Position numbers and translations under genes: made by a program. The notes beneath the pieces were generated by a model. The model was not told the origin of the DNA. It ran no database searches and was given only the letters and a program-made list of their open reading frames with translations. This document shows positions 19,288 through 27,283 of a stretch of 64,000 nt of DNA, in pieces (the stretch's first letter is position 1; the number at the start of each line of letters is the position of its first letter). Source of the DNA: an uncultured Roseicyclus sp. (GTDB lineage: Bacteria; Pseudomonadota; Alphaproteobacteria; Rhodobacterales; Rhodobacteraceae); NCBI GenBank assembly GCA_947491935.1, contig CANLLF010000002.1:682001-746000 (forward strand). Reading direction: 5' to 3'.

Positions 19288-19776
19288 ATGTCTTTCTGGA
19301 AAGCTAGCATTCTTGCCCTGATGATCCCTGCCGCCCTGGCCGCACCTGCCATGGCGCAGGACGGCCCCGGCCAGGGTCCGCGCTTCATCTTCGAGGAACT
19401 CGACGCCGACGGCAGCGGCGCGGTGACGCTTGAGGAGATGGAGGCCGCAGGCGCAAGCCGCTTTGCCCGCGCCGATGCCAATGGCGACGGAACCCTGACC
19501 CGCGCCGAACTGATCGCGCAGGGGCAGGCCGGGGTTGAAGCCCGTGTCGACCGGATGCTGGAGCGCGCCGATGCCGATGGCGACGGTCAACTGACCCTGG
19601 CCGAGATGGAAGAGGCCCGCGAGAACGGACGTGGCCGCCGTGGCCCGGACCCCGAGCGGATTTTCAATCGTCTCGACGCGGATGGCGACGGGTCGGTCAC
19701 GCAAGCCGAGTTCGACGACGGCGTTGCCCGGTTCATCGAGCGGATGGGTCGCCGCCACGGTGGGCATCGCGGCTGA
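19288..19776 (+). CDS. Periplasmic EF-hand calcium-binding protein
   Basis: A 162-residue protein with a signal peptide (cleavage after APAMA, about residue 22) and four EF-hand loops: DADGSGAVTLEE, DANGDGTLTRAE, DADGDGQLTLAE and DADGDGSVTQAE. All have the 1-3-5 acidic ligands and the position-12 Glu. It is exported and probably a calcium buffer or sensor. It is followed by a hairpin and then a sigma-factor operon. Confidence 0.92.
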   Translation: MSFWKASILALMIPAALAAPAMAQDGPGQGPRFIFEELDADGSGAVTLEEMEAAGASRFARADANGDGTLTRAELIAQGQAGVEARVDRMLERADADGDGQLTLAEMEEARENGRGRRGPDPERIFNRLDADGDGSVTQAEFDDGVARFIERMGRRHGGHRG

Positions 19777-19785
19777 GACGTGATT

Positions 19786-19813
19786 TGGGCGGTGCGACAG
19801 GGTGCACCGCCCA
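19786..19813 (+). terminator. Stem-loop between EF-hand gene and sigma-factor operon
   Basis: TGGGCGGTGC pairs perfectly with GCACCGCCCA around an 8-base loop. A short ATTTCC follows. It probably ends transcription of the EF-hand gene. Confidence 0.65.
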
Positions 19814-19848
19814 TTTCCAACGAAACGGCCACGGGGTAAGCAGGGCGC

Positions 19849-20436
19849 ATGGTGCAAGGAGACGCAGAGCTTGGGGCGCTGGAGGACGGGGCCCTGATGG
19901 TCCTCTTCGCCAATGGCGACCCGGGGGCTGCACGCGTTTTGTCCGAACGCCTGTTGCCGCGGGCCTTCCGCCACGCTGCACGGGTTCTGGGGGATCGGTC
20001 CGAGGCCGAAGACGTGGCGCAGGAAGCGATGTTGCGCCTTTGGCGCGCGGCACCGGACTGGCGCACCGACGGTGCGGCCAAGCCCTCGACATGGCTGCAC
20101 AAGGTGGTGGCCAATCTCACGATCGATCGCCTGCGCCGATCGGGCCGCTCGGTTGAGCTGGGGGATGACGATTTCGCCGATGACGCGCCGGGCGCGGAGG
20201 CGCGGCTCATGCAGGCCGGACGGCTCGACGCGCTGGATGCAGCCCTTGCCACATTGCCGGATCGTCAGCGGCAGGCAGTGGTGCTGCGTCACATCGAGGA
20301 TTTATCGAACCCCGAGATTGCCGAGGTGCTCGGCGTCGGAGTGGAAGCGGTTGAAAGCTTGACGGCCCGCGGAAAACGAGCGTTGAAGGCAGCGCTTTCT
20401 GGTCAGAAGGAGGCCTTGGGATATGGCGACGAATAG
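19849..20436 (+). CDS. ECF-type RNA polymerase sigma factor
   Basis: A 195-residue sigma-70 family protein with only regions 2 and 4. Region 2 contains GDRSEAEDVAQEAMLRLW (about residues 48-65); region 4 contains LPDRQRQAVVLRHIEDLSN and a helix-turn-helix to the C-terminus. The gene overlaps the next by 14 bases. The following membrane and periplasmic proteins suggest control by an envelope signal, perhaps metal stress. Confidence 0.9.
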   Translation: MVQGDAELGALEDGALMVLFANGDPGAARVLSERLLPRAFRHAARVLGDRSEAEDVAQEAMLRLWRAAPDWRTDGAAKPSTWLHKVVANLTIDRLRRSGRSVELGDDDFADDAPGAEARLMQAGRLDALDAALATLPDRQRQAVVLRHIEDLSNPEIAEVLGVGVEAVESLTARGKRALKAALSGQKEALGYGDE

Positions 20437-20788
20437 AGATGATGACGCCTTCGATGCGCTGATCGCCGAGGCCCGAGCCGATCGGCCGGGCCCTGACCTG
20501 TTGGCCCGCGTGCTGGCCGATGCAGCGGAGGTTCAGGCCGCTCAGACCAAGCCGCGTGTTGTGGTGCCCACCCGTCGCTTATGGCTGGCCGGGGCGTTGG
20601 GGGCGATTGGCGGCTGGGGCGCCGCGTCGGGTATTGTGGCTGCCGGCGTGATGGGCTTGGCCGTAGGGTTCTACGCGCCCGATGAGATTGATCTGTGGCT
20701 TGGGGGCGACACGCTGAGTTTCGGGGAAACGAGCTACGCGATCACCCCGGATCTGGGCGAATTGTGGACGGAGGGCGACGATGTCTGA
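20423..20788 (+). CDS. Single-pass membrane protein, possible anti-sigma partner
   Basis: A 121-residue protein with a cytoplasmic, acidic N-terminus (about residues 1-50), one Gly/Ala-rich membrane segment at about 56-80 and a 40-residue outer tail. No zinc-binding anti-sigma motif is visible. Its overlap with the sigma gene upstream and the metal-sensor-like gene downstream suggests it inhibits the sigma factor. That role is inferred from position only. Confidence 0.75.
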   Translation: MATNRDDDAFDALIAEARADRPGPDLLARVLADAAEVQAAQTKPRVVVPTRRLWLAGALGAIGGWGAASGIVAAGVMGLAVGFYAPDEIDLWLGGDTLSFGETSYAITPDLGELWTEGDDV

Positions 20789-21269
20789 AGGGAACGAAGC
20801 GCCGAAGCGCAGCGGCACGGCCGTAAAGATCGCGCTGGCGCTGTCACTGGCGCTGAACGTGGCGATTATCGGAGTGATCGGCGGCGCCGTTCTGGGGCGG
20901 GACAGGCATGACGGCGGGTCACCGGCCCTGCGGACGTTGGGGCTTGGGCCCTTTGCCGTGGCGTTGTCGCGCGATGACCGGGCGGCCCTGCGGGATCGGA
21001 TCGAAGTGCAAGGCGCGCCGCTTCGGGAGGAACGCCGCGCCATCGGCGGCGCGCTGCGCGCGGTTCAGGCGGCTCTTCTGGCAGATCCGTTTGATCGCGC
21101 CGCGGCGGAGGCGGCGCTTGCCCGGAGCCGGGCCAGCGCCGGCAGCCTGCAAGAAGCCGGGCACACGGCGCTGCTGGATCAGATCGAGGGGATGGATGCC
21201 GAGGCCCGCGCGGCTCTGGCCGAGCGGTTGAACCGCGTTATGAGGCGGCTGGGCGGACCGCGCCGCTGA
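20781..21269 (+). CDS. Periplasmic heavy-metal sensor-like protein (CnrX/ZraP type)
   Basis: A 162-residue protein with an N-terminal membrane anchor at about residues 15-40 and then an all-alpha, Arg/Ala/Glu-rich helical hairpin like CnrX, ZraP and CpxP relatives. No cluster of metal-binding His or Cys is obvious, so metal binding is unproven. It is the third gene of the sigma operon and ends 10 bases from the convergent pleD. Confidence 0.78.
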   Translation: MSEGNEAPKRSGTAVKIALALSLALNVAIIGVIGGAVLGRDRHDGGSPALRTLGLGPFAVALSRDDRAALRDRIEVQGAPLREERRAIGGALRAVQAALLADPFDRAAAEAALARSRASAGSLQEAGHTALLDQIEGMDAEARAALAERLNRVMRRLGGPRR

Positions 21270-21279
21270 CGAACCCGCC

Positions 21280-22671
21280 TCAGGCCGCGGTCACCGATAC
21301 CTGGCTGACGCGGTCGCGGCCATGGGCCTTGGCGCCGTAAAGCGCGGCGTCGGCTTGCCGGATCAGCATGTCGGCCTTGGGCGACGGGCCCTGATCGCCG
21401 GGAAGCGCGAGGCCGACGCTGGCCGTCACCTTCACAGGCAGCGTGTCGCGGGCCAGATTGAACATCTTGCCGCCCACAGCATTGCGCAGGCGTTCGGCGC
21501 AATCGATGGCGCCCGCATGGTCCGTATCGGACAGGACCACCAGGAATTCCTCGCCGCCGATGCGCGCCAGCAGGTCATTGGCCCGCAATTGCGCCCGCAG
21601 CCGGTGGGCAACCTGTTGCAGGACCTGATCACCGGCGGCGTGGCCGTATTGATCGTTGATCGTCTTGAAGAAATCGAGATCGATCATCATGACAGCGAGA
21701 TCGGCGCCGTTGCGTTCGATCATCTGCTCCATCCGATGGAGCGCGTAGCGACGATTGTGGAGTCCCGTGAGTGGATCGGTAATCGCAGCTTCAAGTCCGG
21801 CGCGCACACCTGCACGCATCCGGTCGGATTGGCGCTTGCGGTCAAGTTGCACACCAATCCGGATTGCCAGTTCTTTGGCATCGAACGGATCGTGCAGCAC
21901 ATCACTTGCACCCAGATCCAGCGCGATGGCAGCCCGTTCGCTATCGCCTTCGGGCAGGATCATCACCGTGGCCGCATGGCGTGTGCCGGGCCGCGAGCGC
22001 AGATCCGACAGCAGGCGAAGGCCTTCATTGCGTTGCGCCAGATCCGCGGAGATCACAAAGACATCGGGCGCCTCGGACGCGTCCGACGTGGCTTCGGACA
22101 GCGCGGTTTCGCGCGGGATGATGCGCACCTGGGCGCGCAGCCTGTCATCGATGGCGGATTTCCAAAGCACCGCGCCGCGCGGGCCGGGGGCCACAAGCGC
22201 GATCTGGCCCGGGCGATCCTTGCCCTCGAAGCCCGAGGCGGCTTCCGCGAAGCCGAAGGCCGACACGGTATCGTCGCGCATCTGTAATTCCCGCACACCG
22301 TCCTGCGCCCGCAAAAGCGACCGGACGCGTGCCAGCAGCGTGACCTCTTCCACCGGCTTGGTCAGGAAATCGTCGGCGCCCGCCTCAAGCCCCTCCATCT
22401 TCGCGTCACGGTCCGACAGGGCGGTGATCAGCACGACCGGAATACTGGCTGTGGCCGGGTCCCGTTTGAGGGCGCGGCACACGTCCAGCCCGCTCATATC
22501 GGGCATCATGACGTCGAGAAGGATCAGGTCAGGCCGCGTCTCCCGGGCCGCGGCAAGGGCGGAAGCCCCATTCTCGGCCTGGTCGACCGTGTAGCACGCG
22601 GCTGCGAGCTTCACTTTCATGACGATGCGGTTTGTCGCTACGTCATCTACGACTAGAATTCGCCCCGCCAT
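21280..22671 (-). CDS. pleD: PleD-type response regulator diguanylate cyclase
   Basis: A 463-residue protein with REC-REC-GGDEF layout. The first receiver has its phosphoacceptor at Asp53; the second, at about residues 155-275, lacks an obvious one, as in PleD. The GGEEF motif is at 372-376 with the inhibitory RxxD site (RAND, 363-366) five residues before it. It makes cyclic di-GMP on phosphorylation. The start at 22671 begins MAGRILVVDD; the longer frame adds an unlikely leader. Confidence 0.93.
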   Translation of the reverse strand: MAGRILVVDDVATNRIVMKVKLAAACYTVDQAENGASALAAARETRPDLILLDVMMPDMSGLDVCRALKRDPATASIPVVLITALSDRDAKMEGLEAGADDFLTKPVEEVTLLARVRSLLRAQDGVRELQMRDDTVSAFGFAEAASGFEGKDRPGQIALVAPGPRGAVLWKSAIDDRLRAQVRIIPRETALSEATSDASEAPDVFVISADLAQRNEGLRLLSDLRSRPGTRHAATVMILPEGDSERAAIALDLGASDVLHDPFDAKELAIRIGVQLDRKRQSDRMRAGVRAGLEAAITDPLTGLHNRRYALHRMEQMIERNGADLAVMMIDLDFFKTINDQYGHAAGDQVLQQVAHRLRAQLRANDLLARIGGEEFLVVLSDTDHAGAIDCAERLRNAVGGKMFNLARDTLPVKVTASVGLALPGDQGPSPKADMLIRQADAALYGAKAHGRDRVSQVSVTAA

Positions 22672-22783
22672 GGGTACCTCATTTCTACCTGTCACCAGAC
22701 GCTGTATATAAGGAGCATCAGTAGCTTGATCCAAATTTGACGGGCATTAGTTAACAAACCCTTTATGAAGAAAGTGAACTAAA

Positions 22784-23065
22784 ATGATGCGGCAAGAATT
22801 CGCCGAAGCCCGCGCCCTGACCCTGTTGGCGTGGCTTGCGGCCAACGACGAATTGCTGCCTGTTTTCATGGGGGCGACGGGGGTTGGTGAAGATGATTTG
22901 CGCAACCGGGCCGGAGAGGCGGATTTCCTTGCGTCAGTCGTTGACTTTTTATTGATGGATGACCGCTGGGTATTGGAGGCAGCCGAGGACACCGACATCC
23001 CCGCCAATGACTTCGCGCAGATCCGCGCCGTCCTGCCCGGCGGTAGCCTGCCGAATTGGACATGA
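22784..23065 (+). CDS. DUF3572 family protein
   Basis: A 93-residue protein with the family's FAEARALTLLAWLA start and DFLLMDD core. DUF3572 proteins are conserved in alphaproteobacteria and uncharacterised. The TGA overlaps the ATG of the HAD gene (ATGA), so the pair is translationally coupled. Divergent from pleD. Confidence 0.88.
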   Translation: MMRQEFAEARALTLLAWLAANDELLPVFMGATGVGEDDLRNRAGEADFLASVVDFLLMDDRWVLEAAEDTDIPANDFAQIRAVLPGGSLPNWT

Positions 23066-23778
23066 GCATGGCGCGCCGGGATGTTGCGGGTATTCTATTC
23101 GACAAGGATGGCGTCCTTTTCGACTTTCAAGGCACCTGGGGGCGCTGGGTGGTGGATATCATCGCTCATTTTGCCGCCGGTGACGGGGCGCTGGCGACCC
23201 GATTGGCCGATGCGCTGGAGGTTGATCTGACCACAGGGCTGGTGCGCCGGGGCAGTTTCATGATCGCGGGCACCGCCGACGAGGTGGCCGATGCGTTTAC
23301 GTCGGTTCTGAGCCACCGTGACCCGGGTGACGTGATCAACGTGCTGGAAGAGACGGCGGAGCGCGTGCCGCTGGTTCCCGCCGTGGCCTTGCGCCCAACT
23401 TTCACAGATTTGCAGGCGCGCGGGCTGAAGATCGGGCTGGCCACCAATGATCTGGAGGCCGCCGCCCGCACCCATCTGAGCACAGCGGGTGTCTTGGATT
23501 GCTTCGACTTCATCGCCGGGGCGGATAGCGGGCATGGCGCGAAACCGGCGCCGGGGATGTGCAACGCCTTCGCCTCGGCCGTGGCACTTCCGTCCGAGCG
23601 GCTGGTGATGGTGGGCGACGCGACCCACGATATGCATGCTGGCCGTGCTGCGGGCTTTACCTGTGTGGCGGTGCTGACGGGTGTGGCCCATGCCGAGGAT
23701 CTTGCCCCCCATGCCGATGCCGTCTTGCCGGATATCGCGGCGCTGTCCGATTGGCTGGATCGGCCTGCCGAGGCCTGA
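23062..23778 (+). CDS. HAD-superfamily hydrolase (phosphoglycolate phosphatase-like)
   Basis: About 238 residues. HAD motif I is FDKDGVLFD, motif II is near LATNDLEAA, and motif IV is VGDATHDM. A helical cap follows motif I. It dephosphorylates a small metabolite, not identified. The ATG at 23062 overlaps the DUF3572 stop; a TTG six bases upstream is less likely. Confidence 0.9.
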   Translation: MSMARRDVAGILFDKDGVLFDFQGTWGRWVVDIIAHFAAGDGALATRLADALEVDLTTGLVRRGSFMIAGTADEVADAFTSVLSHRDPGDVINVLEETAERVPLVPAVALRPTFTDLQARGLKIGLATNDLEAAARTHLSTAGVLDCFDFIAGADSGHGAKPAPGMCNAFASAVALPSERLVMVGDATHDMHAGRAAGFTCVAVLTGVAHAEDLAPHADAVLPDIAALSDWLDRPAEA

Positions 23779-23795
23779 CAACAGTGTGATCCCCA

Positions 23796-23819
23796 AATGC
23801 GACGCTTCGGCGTCGCATT
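23796..23819 (+). terminator. Hairpin with TTCG tetraloop
   Basis: AATGCGACGC pairs perfectly with GCGTCGCATT around a stable TTCG loop. Flanking CCCCAAA and TTTTGGGG can extend the structure. It lies between the HAD and MttB-like genes and most likely ends transcription. Confidence 0.75.
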
Positions 23820-23901
23820 CCGGCACCCTTTTGGGGCCGCGGGTGGGCGAGGGTAAAAGCCAAATACCGATTGCCCAATTTGCCAAAAGGCCCGTGCCGC
23901 C

Positions 23902-25509
23902 ATGACAGATTCCGCCCCCGAGACCACCGCCGAGACCGCGACGGAGTCGACCGTCCCCGCCGCGGCCCCCCGCAGGCGTCGGGCCGGAGGACGCGCGGCC
24001 ACCACGGCACGCGCGTCGGCCCACGCCATCGAGCAAACGCCGTGGCGCTTGCCCGTCAACAATGATCGCCCGACCGAACCGCTGGACGAAGAGGGCGTGC
24101 AAGCGCTTCACCGCGGTGCGATGCGCATTCTGTCGGAGATCGGGATCGAGTTCCTGAATGACGAGGCGATTGGCCACCTGAAAGAGGCGGGCTGCAGGGT
24201 CGAGGGGCCGACCGTGTTCTTCGATCCGGCCTTCGTGGAAGAGATGGTGGCGCGCGCGCCTGCGACGTTCACGATTACGCCGCGCAACCCCGACAGAAAG
24301 CTGATCCTGGGCGGAAAATACATGTTGTTCGGCAATGTTTCATCGCCGCCCAACGCGTGGGACCTGGAGCGCGGCAAGCGCCCGGGTGACATGAAAACTT
24401 ACATCGAATTCATCAAGCTGACCCAGTATTTCAACTGCATCCATTTTGCAGGCGGCTATCCGGTGGAGCCCATTGACGTGCATGCAAGCGTGCGTCACCT
24501 CGATTGCCTCTACGAAAAGCTGACGCTGACGGACAAGGTCGCGCACGCCTATTCGCTGGGAGCGGAACGGGTCGATGACGTGATGGAGATGGTGCGGATC
24601 GCCGGTGGTCTGAGCCATGAGGAATTCGATGCCAGCCCCCGGATGTACACCAACATCAATTCGGTCAGCCCGCTGAAGCACGATTTCCCGATGCTGGACG
24701 GGGCGATGCGCTTGGCGCGGCGGGGCCAGCCGGTGGTGGTGACGCCGTTCACCTTGGCCGGGGCCATGGCGCCGGTGACGCTGTCGGGTGCCGTGGCGCT
24801 GTCGATTGCAGAGGGCTTGGCCGCGATCGCACTCTTGCAGTGGATCGCCCCGGGTTGCCCGGTAGCGATTGGCACGTTCACCTCCAACGTGGACATGAAA
24901 TCCGGCGCGCCCGCCTTCGGTACACCGGAATACATGCGCGCCACCCAGATGACCGGCCAGATGGCGCGGTTCTATGGCCTCCCGATGCGCGCCTCGGGCG
25001 TGTGTGCCGCCAATGTGCCCGATGGTCAGGCGATGTGGGAGACCTCCAATTCGCTCTGGTCGGGCGTGCAGGCCGGCGCAAACATGATCTACCACGCCGC
25101 CGGTTGGCTGGAGGGGGGGCTGATCGCGAGCCCCGAGAAATTCGTGATGGATTGTGAGATACTCCAGCAGATTCAGCGGTATTTCGAGCCGCAGATCCTC
25201 GGCGTGTCGGACGATGATCTGGCCATCGATGCGATCAGGGAGGTTGGCCCAGGAGGCCATTTCTTCGGCTGCCAGCACACCCAGGACCGCTACCAGGACG
25301 CATTCTATGGCCCATTTCTGTCGGATTGGCGGAACTTTGAGTCGTGGCGTCTGGATGGTGCCGTGTGGACTGCGGAGCGCGCCCACAAGACCTACAAGTC
25401 GATCCTGGCGGACTTCGAAGCACCGCCCATGGATGCGGCCATTCGCGATGAGTTGGCCGACTTCGTGGCGCGCCGAAAGGCCGAAGGCGGCGCACCTACG
25501 GATTTCTGA
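23902..25509 (+). CDS. Trimethylamine methyltransferase family protein (MttB-like, without pyrrolysine)
   Basis: A 535-residue protein of the MttB superfamily (COG5598). The C-terminal TIM barrel spans about residues 70-500. There is no in-frame TAG, so it belongs to the non-pyrrolysine branch, whose known members demethylate quaternary amines such as glycine betaine. The first 60 residues are an Arg/Ala/Thr-rich tail. No corrinoid protein or reductive activator is adjacent, so the methyl acceptor is unknown. Confidence 0.9.
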   Translation: MTDSAPETTAETATESTVPAAAPRRRRAGGRAATTARASAHAIEQTPWRLPVNNDRPTEPLDEEGVQALHRGAMRILSEIGIEFLNDEAIGHLKEAGCRVEGPTVFFDPAFVEEMVARAPATFTITPRNPDRKLILGGKYMLFGNVSSPPNAWDLERGKRPGDMKTYIEFIKLTQYFNCIHFAGGYPVEPIDVHASVRHLDCLYEKLTLTDKVAHAYSLGAERVDDVMEMVRIAGGLSHEEFDASPRMYTNINSVSPLKHDFPMLDGAMRLARRGQPVVVTPFTLAGAMAPVTLSGAVALSIAEGLAAIALLQWIAPGCPVAIGTFTSNVDMKSGAPAFGTPEYMRATQMTGQMARFYGLPMRASGVCAANVPDGQAMWETSNSLWSGVQAGANMIYHAAGWLEGGLIASPEKFVMDCEILQQIQRYFEPQILGVSDDDLAIDAIREVGPGGHFFGCQHTQDRYQDAFYGPFLSDWRNFESWRLDGAVWTAERAHKTYKSILADFEAPPMDAAIRDELADFVARRKAEGGAPTDF

Positions 25510-25510
25510 G

Positions 25511-25529
25511 CCGCAAATCCGCTTTGCGG
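25511..25529 (+). terminator. Hairpin followed by T-rich tract
   Basis: CCGCAAA pairs with TTTGCGG around TCCGC. A T-rich stretch follows from 25537. It is two bases after the MttB-like stop and separates it from the sensor operon. Confidence 0.7.
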
Positions 25530-25610
25530 ACAAGGGTTTGTTTACTTCTTTTCCGTAGCGTCCGCTCTGACGGCGCGTCATGCGCATTCGAGGTGAGGGA
25601 CGGACCGGCA

Positions 25611-26198
25611 ATGCACGGTATGATCAATCGCGCGCTGCAGAGTTTTCTGGTGGCGACCTACGGCAATGATGTCTGGGTCGAGGTCCGCAATCTGGCCAAA
25701 TTGCCGTTCGACGATTTCGAATCAATGCTGACCTACGATGATGCCCACACGATGGATTGCTTCACCGCGGCGTGTCAGACGATGCATCAATCACCCATCG
25801 CGCTTTTGGAGGATCTGGGCACGTTTCTGATTACCCATCCGCCGCTGGATCCGCTGCGGCGGTTGTTGCGGTTCGGCGGCGCCAGTTTTCAGGATTTCAT
25901 TCTGTCCCTGGATGAATTGGCCGATCGGGGGCGGATGGCCATGCCCGCCATCGAAATGCCCGAGATCGAGGTCACCGAACTTGGCGCCAATACCTATCGG
26001 CTCAGCGCCCATTGGAAGTTGCCGGGCATTGGCCCGATTCTGTTTGGCGCGCTCCGGGCGATGGCAGATGATTACGGAAGCCTCGCCACGCTCAAACTGG
26101 CCGGCGTGCGCGACGGCGCGGAATGCCTCGAGATCGAGGTTCACGATACCCGCCACGCCGAAGGGCGCAGCTTTCAACTCGCGGAAATGACATCATGA
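25611..26198 (+). CDS. H-NOX-like (HNOB) sensor lacking heme-binding residues
   Basis: A 195-residue protein that starts like H-NOX proteins (MHGMINRALQSFLVATYGND). Family H-NOX domains bind heme through a proximal His in the helix before the linker, and a YxSxR motif holds the propionates. Here the helix reads SLDELADRGR, with Ala104 where the His should be, and the YxSxR region reads RLSAH (130-134). Heme binding by the usual means is therefore unlikely. Its TGA overlaps the ATG of an HNOBA-GGDEF gene, its probable partner. I chose the ATG at 25611; upstream codons look non-coding. Confidence 0.85.
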   Translation: MHGMINRALQSFLVATYGNDVWVEVRNLAKLPFDDFESMLTYDDAHTMDCFTAACQTMHQSPIALLEDLGTFLITHPPLDPLRRLLRFGGASFQDFILSLDELADRGRMAMPAIEMPEIEVTELGANTYRLSAHWKLPGIGPILFGALRAMADDYGSLATLKLAGVRDGAECLEIEVHDTRHAEGRSFQLAEMTS

Positions 26199-27211
26199 CG
26201 ATGCATTCGCCGCCGCCGCGCCCCGAGCTTCGGTTGCCGATCGCCGTTCTCGACCGGCTAATGCCCATGCATCTGTCGATCGATCCGCGGGGGCAGATCC
26301 GCCATGCCGGACCGACGATCCGTAAGATGCTCGGTTGGGATGGATCAGGGACCCCTTCGATCTTCGAACACGTGGAGATCCGTCGCCCCCAGGGTGTCGA
26401 TGATGTAAAGGCCTTGATGCAACAGGCGGGATCCCGTCTGTCCCTCGCGTTGAAATCGGCGCCGGATCTGCAATTGCGCGGTGTCCTCCTTCCGATCAAC
26501 GATGGGGGTGGTGCAATCATGGATATCTCGCTTGGTCTGTCTTTCGCGCGGGCCGTCGCCGAATTCTCGCTGACGCTGCATGATTTTTCGCCGTGTGATC
26601 AGACCGTTGAACTCCTTTATTTGCACGAGGCCAATACCTCCACGACCCGGCTCTCAACACGTCTGTCCGAGCGGCTGCAATCGGCCCATGCGGCGGCGCA
26701 GCACCAGGCGCGCACCGATGTTTTGACCGGGCTGTCGAACCGGCGCGCCATGGACGATGAACTGGAACGGCTGCTGTCTGACAAGAACCAGGATTTCACG
26801 TTGCTTCATCTCGACCTTGATCTGTTCAAGGAGGTCAACGACACCCACGGCCATGCGGCGGGCGACGCGGTGTTGATGAATGTCGGTGCCATCTTGTCGC
26901 GCGAATTGCGCCGAAACGATTTTCCAGCCCGGATTGGGGGGGACGAATTCCTTGTCCTGCTGCGACCGACGGTTGGGGAGGAGGTGGCCGGTCGCATCGC
27001 GCAGCGCCTTATTCAACGGATCGAGGCGCCCATTGCCTTCGAAGGGGTTGAATGTGCGGTGTCGGCCAGTATCGGCATCGTGATGACCACGCAATATTCG
27101 CAACGTCCGACGATGAATGAGCTGATGGCCGATGTGGATGCCGCACTCTATCAGGCCAAACATGCGGGCCGGGGGCGGTACGTGGTTCACAGCCAGGCCG
27201 GCCTTCACTAG
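26195..27211 (+). CDS. Diguanylate cyclase with N-terminal HNOBA (H-NOX-associated) domain
   Basis: A 338-residue protein. Residues about 13-150 resemble the PAS-like HNOBA domain (VLDRLMPMHLSIDPRGQIRH), which partners H-NOX proteins. A coiled-coil signal helix at about 150-172 leads into the GGDEF domain, with GGDEF at 248-252 and an inhibitory RxxD site (RRND, 239-242). It makes cyclic di-GMP, probably controlled by the H-NOX-like protein encoded just upstream (ATGA overlap). Confidence 0.9.
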   Translation: MTMHSPPPRPELRLPIAVLDRLMPMHLSIDPRGQIRHAGPTIRKMLGWDGSGTPSIFEHVEIRRPQGVDDVKALMQQAGSRLSLALKSAPDLQLRGVLLPINDGGGAIMDISLGLSFARAVAEFSLTLHDFSPCDQTVELLYLHEANTSTTRLSTRLSERLQSAHAAAQHQARTDVLTGLSNRRAMDDELERLLSDKNQDFTLLHLDLDLFKEVNDTHGHAAGDAVLMNVGAILSRELRRNDFPARIGGDEFLVLLRPTVGEEVAGRIAQRLIQRIEAPIAFEGVECAVSASIGIVMTTQYSQRPTMNELMADVDAALYQAKHAGRGRYVVHSQAGLH

Positions 27212-27283
27212 AATGCTTTGCGCTGTGCGACGGTGTGTTGGGCCCTATGTCACGGCTTGAGCGCCGCAACCACACCTTGAGCC

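Noticed and set aside
23902-25509. Possible pyrrolysine codon in the MttB-like gene
   Set aside because: No in-frame TAG; the gene is read through from ATG to TGA.
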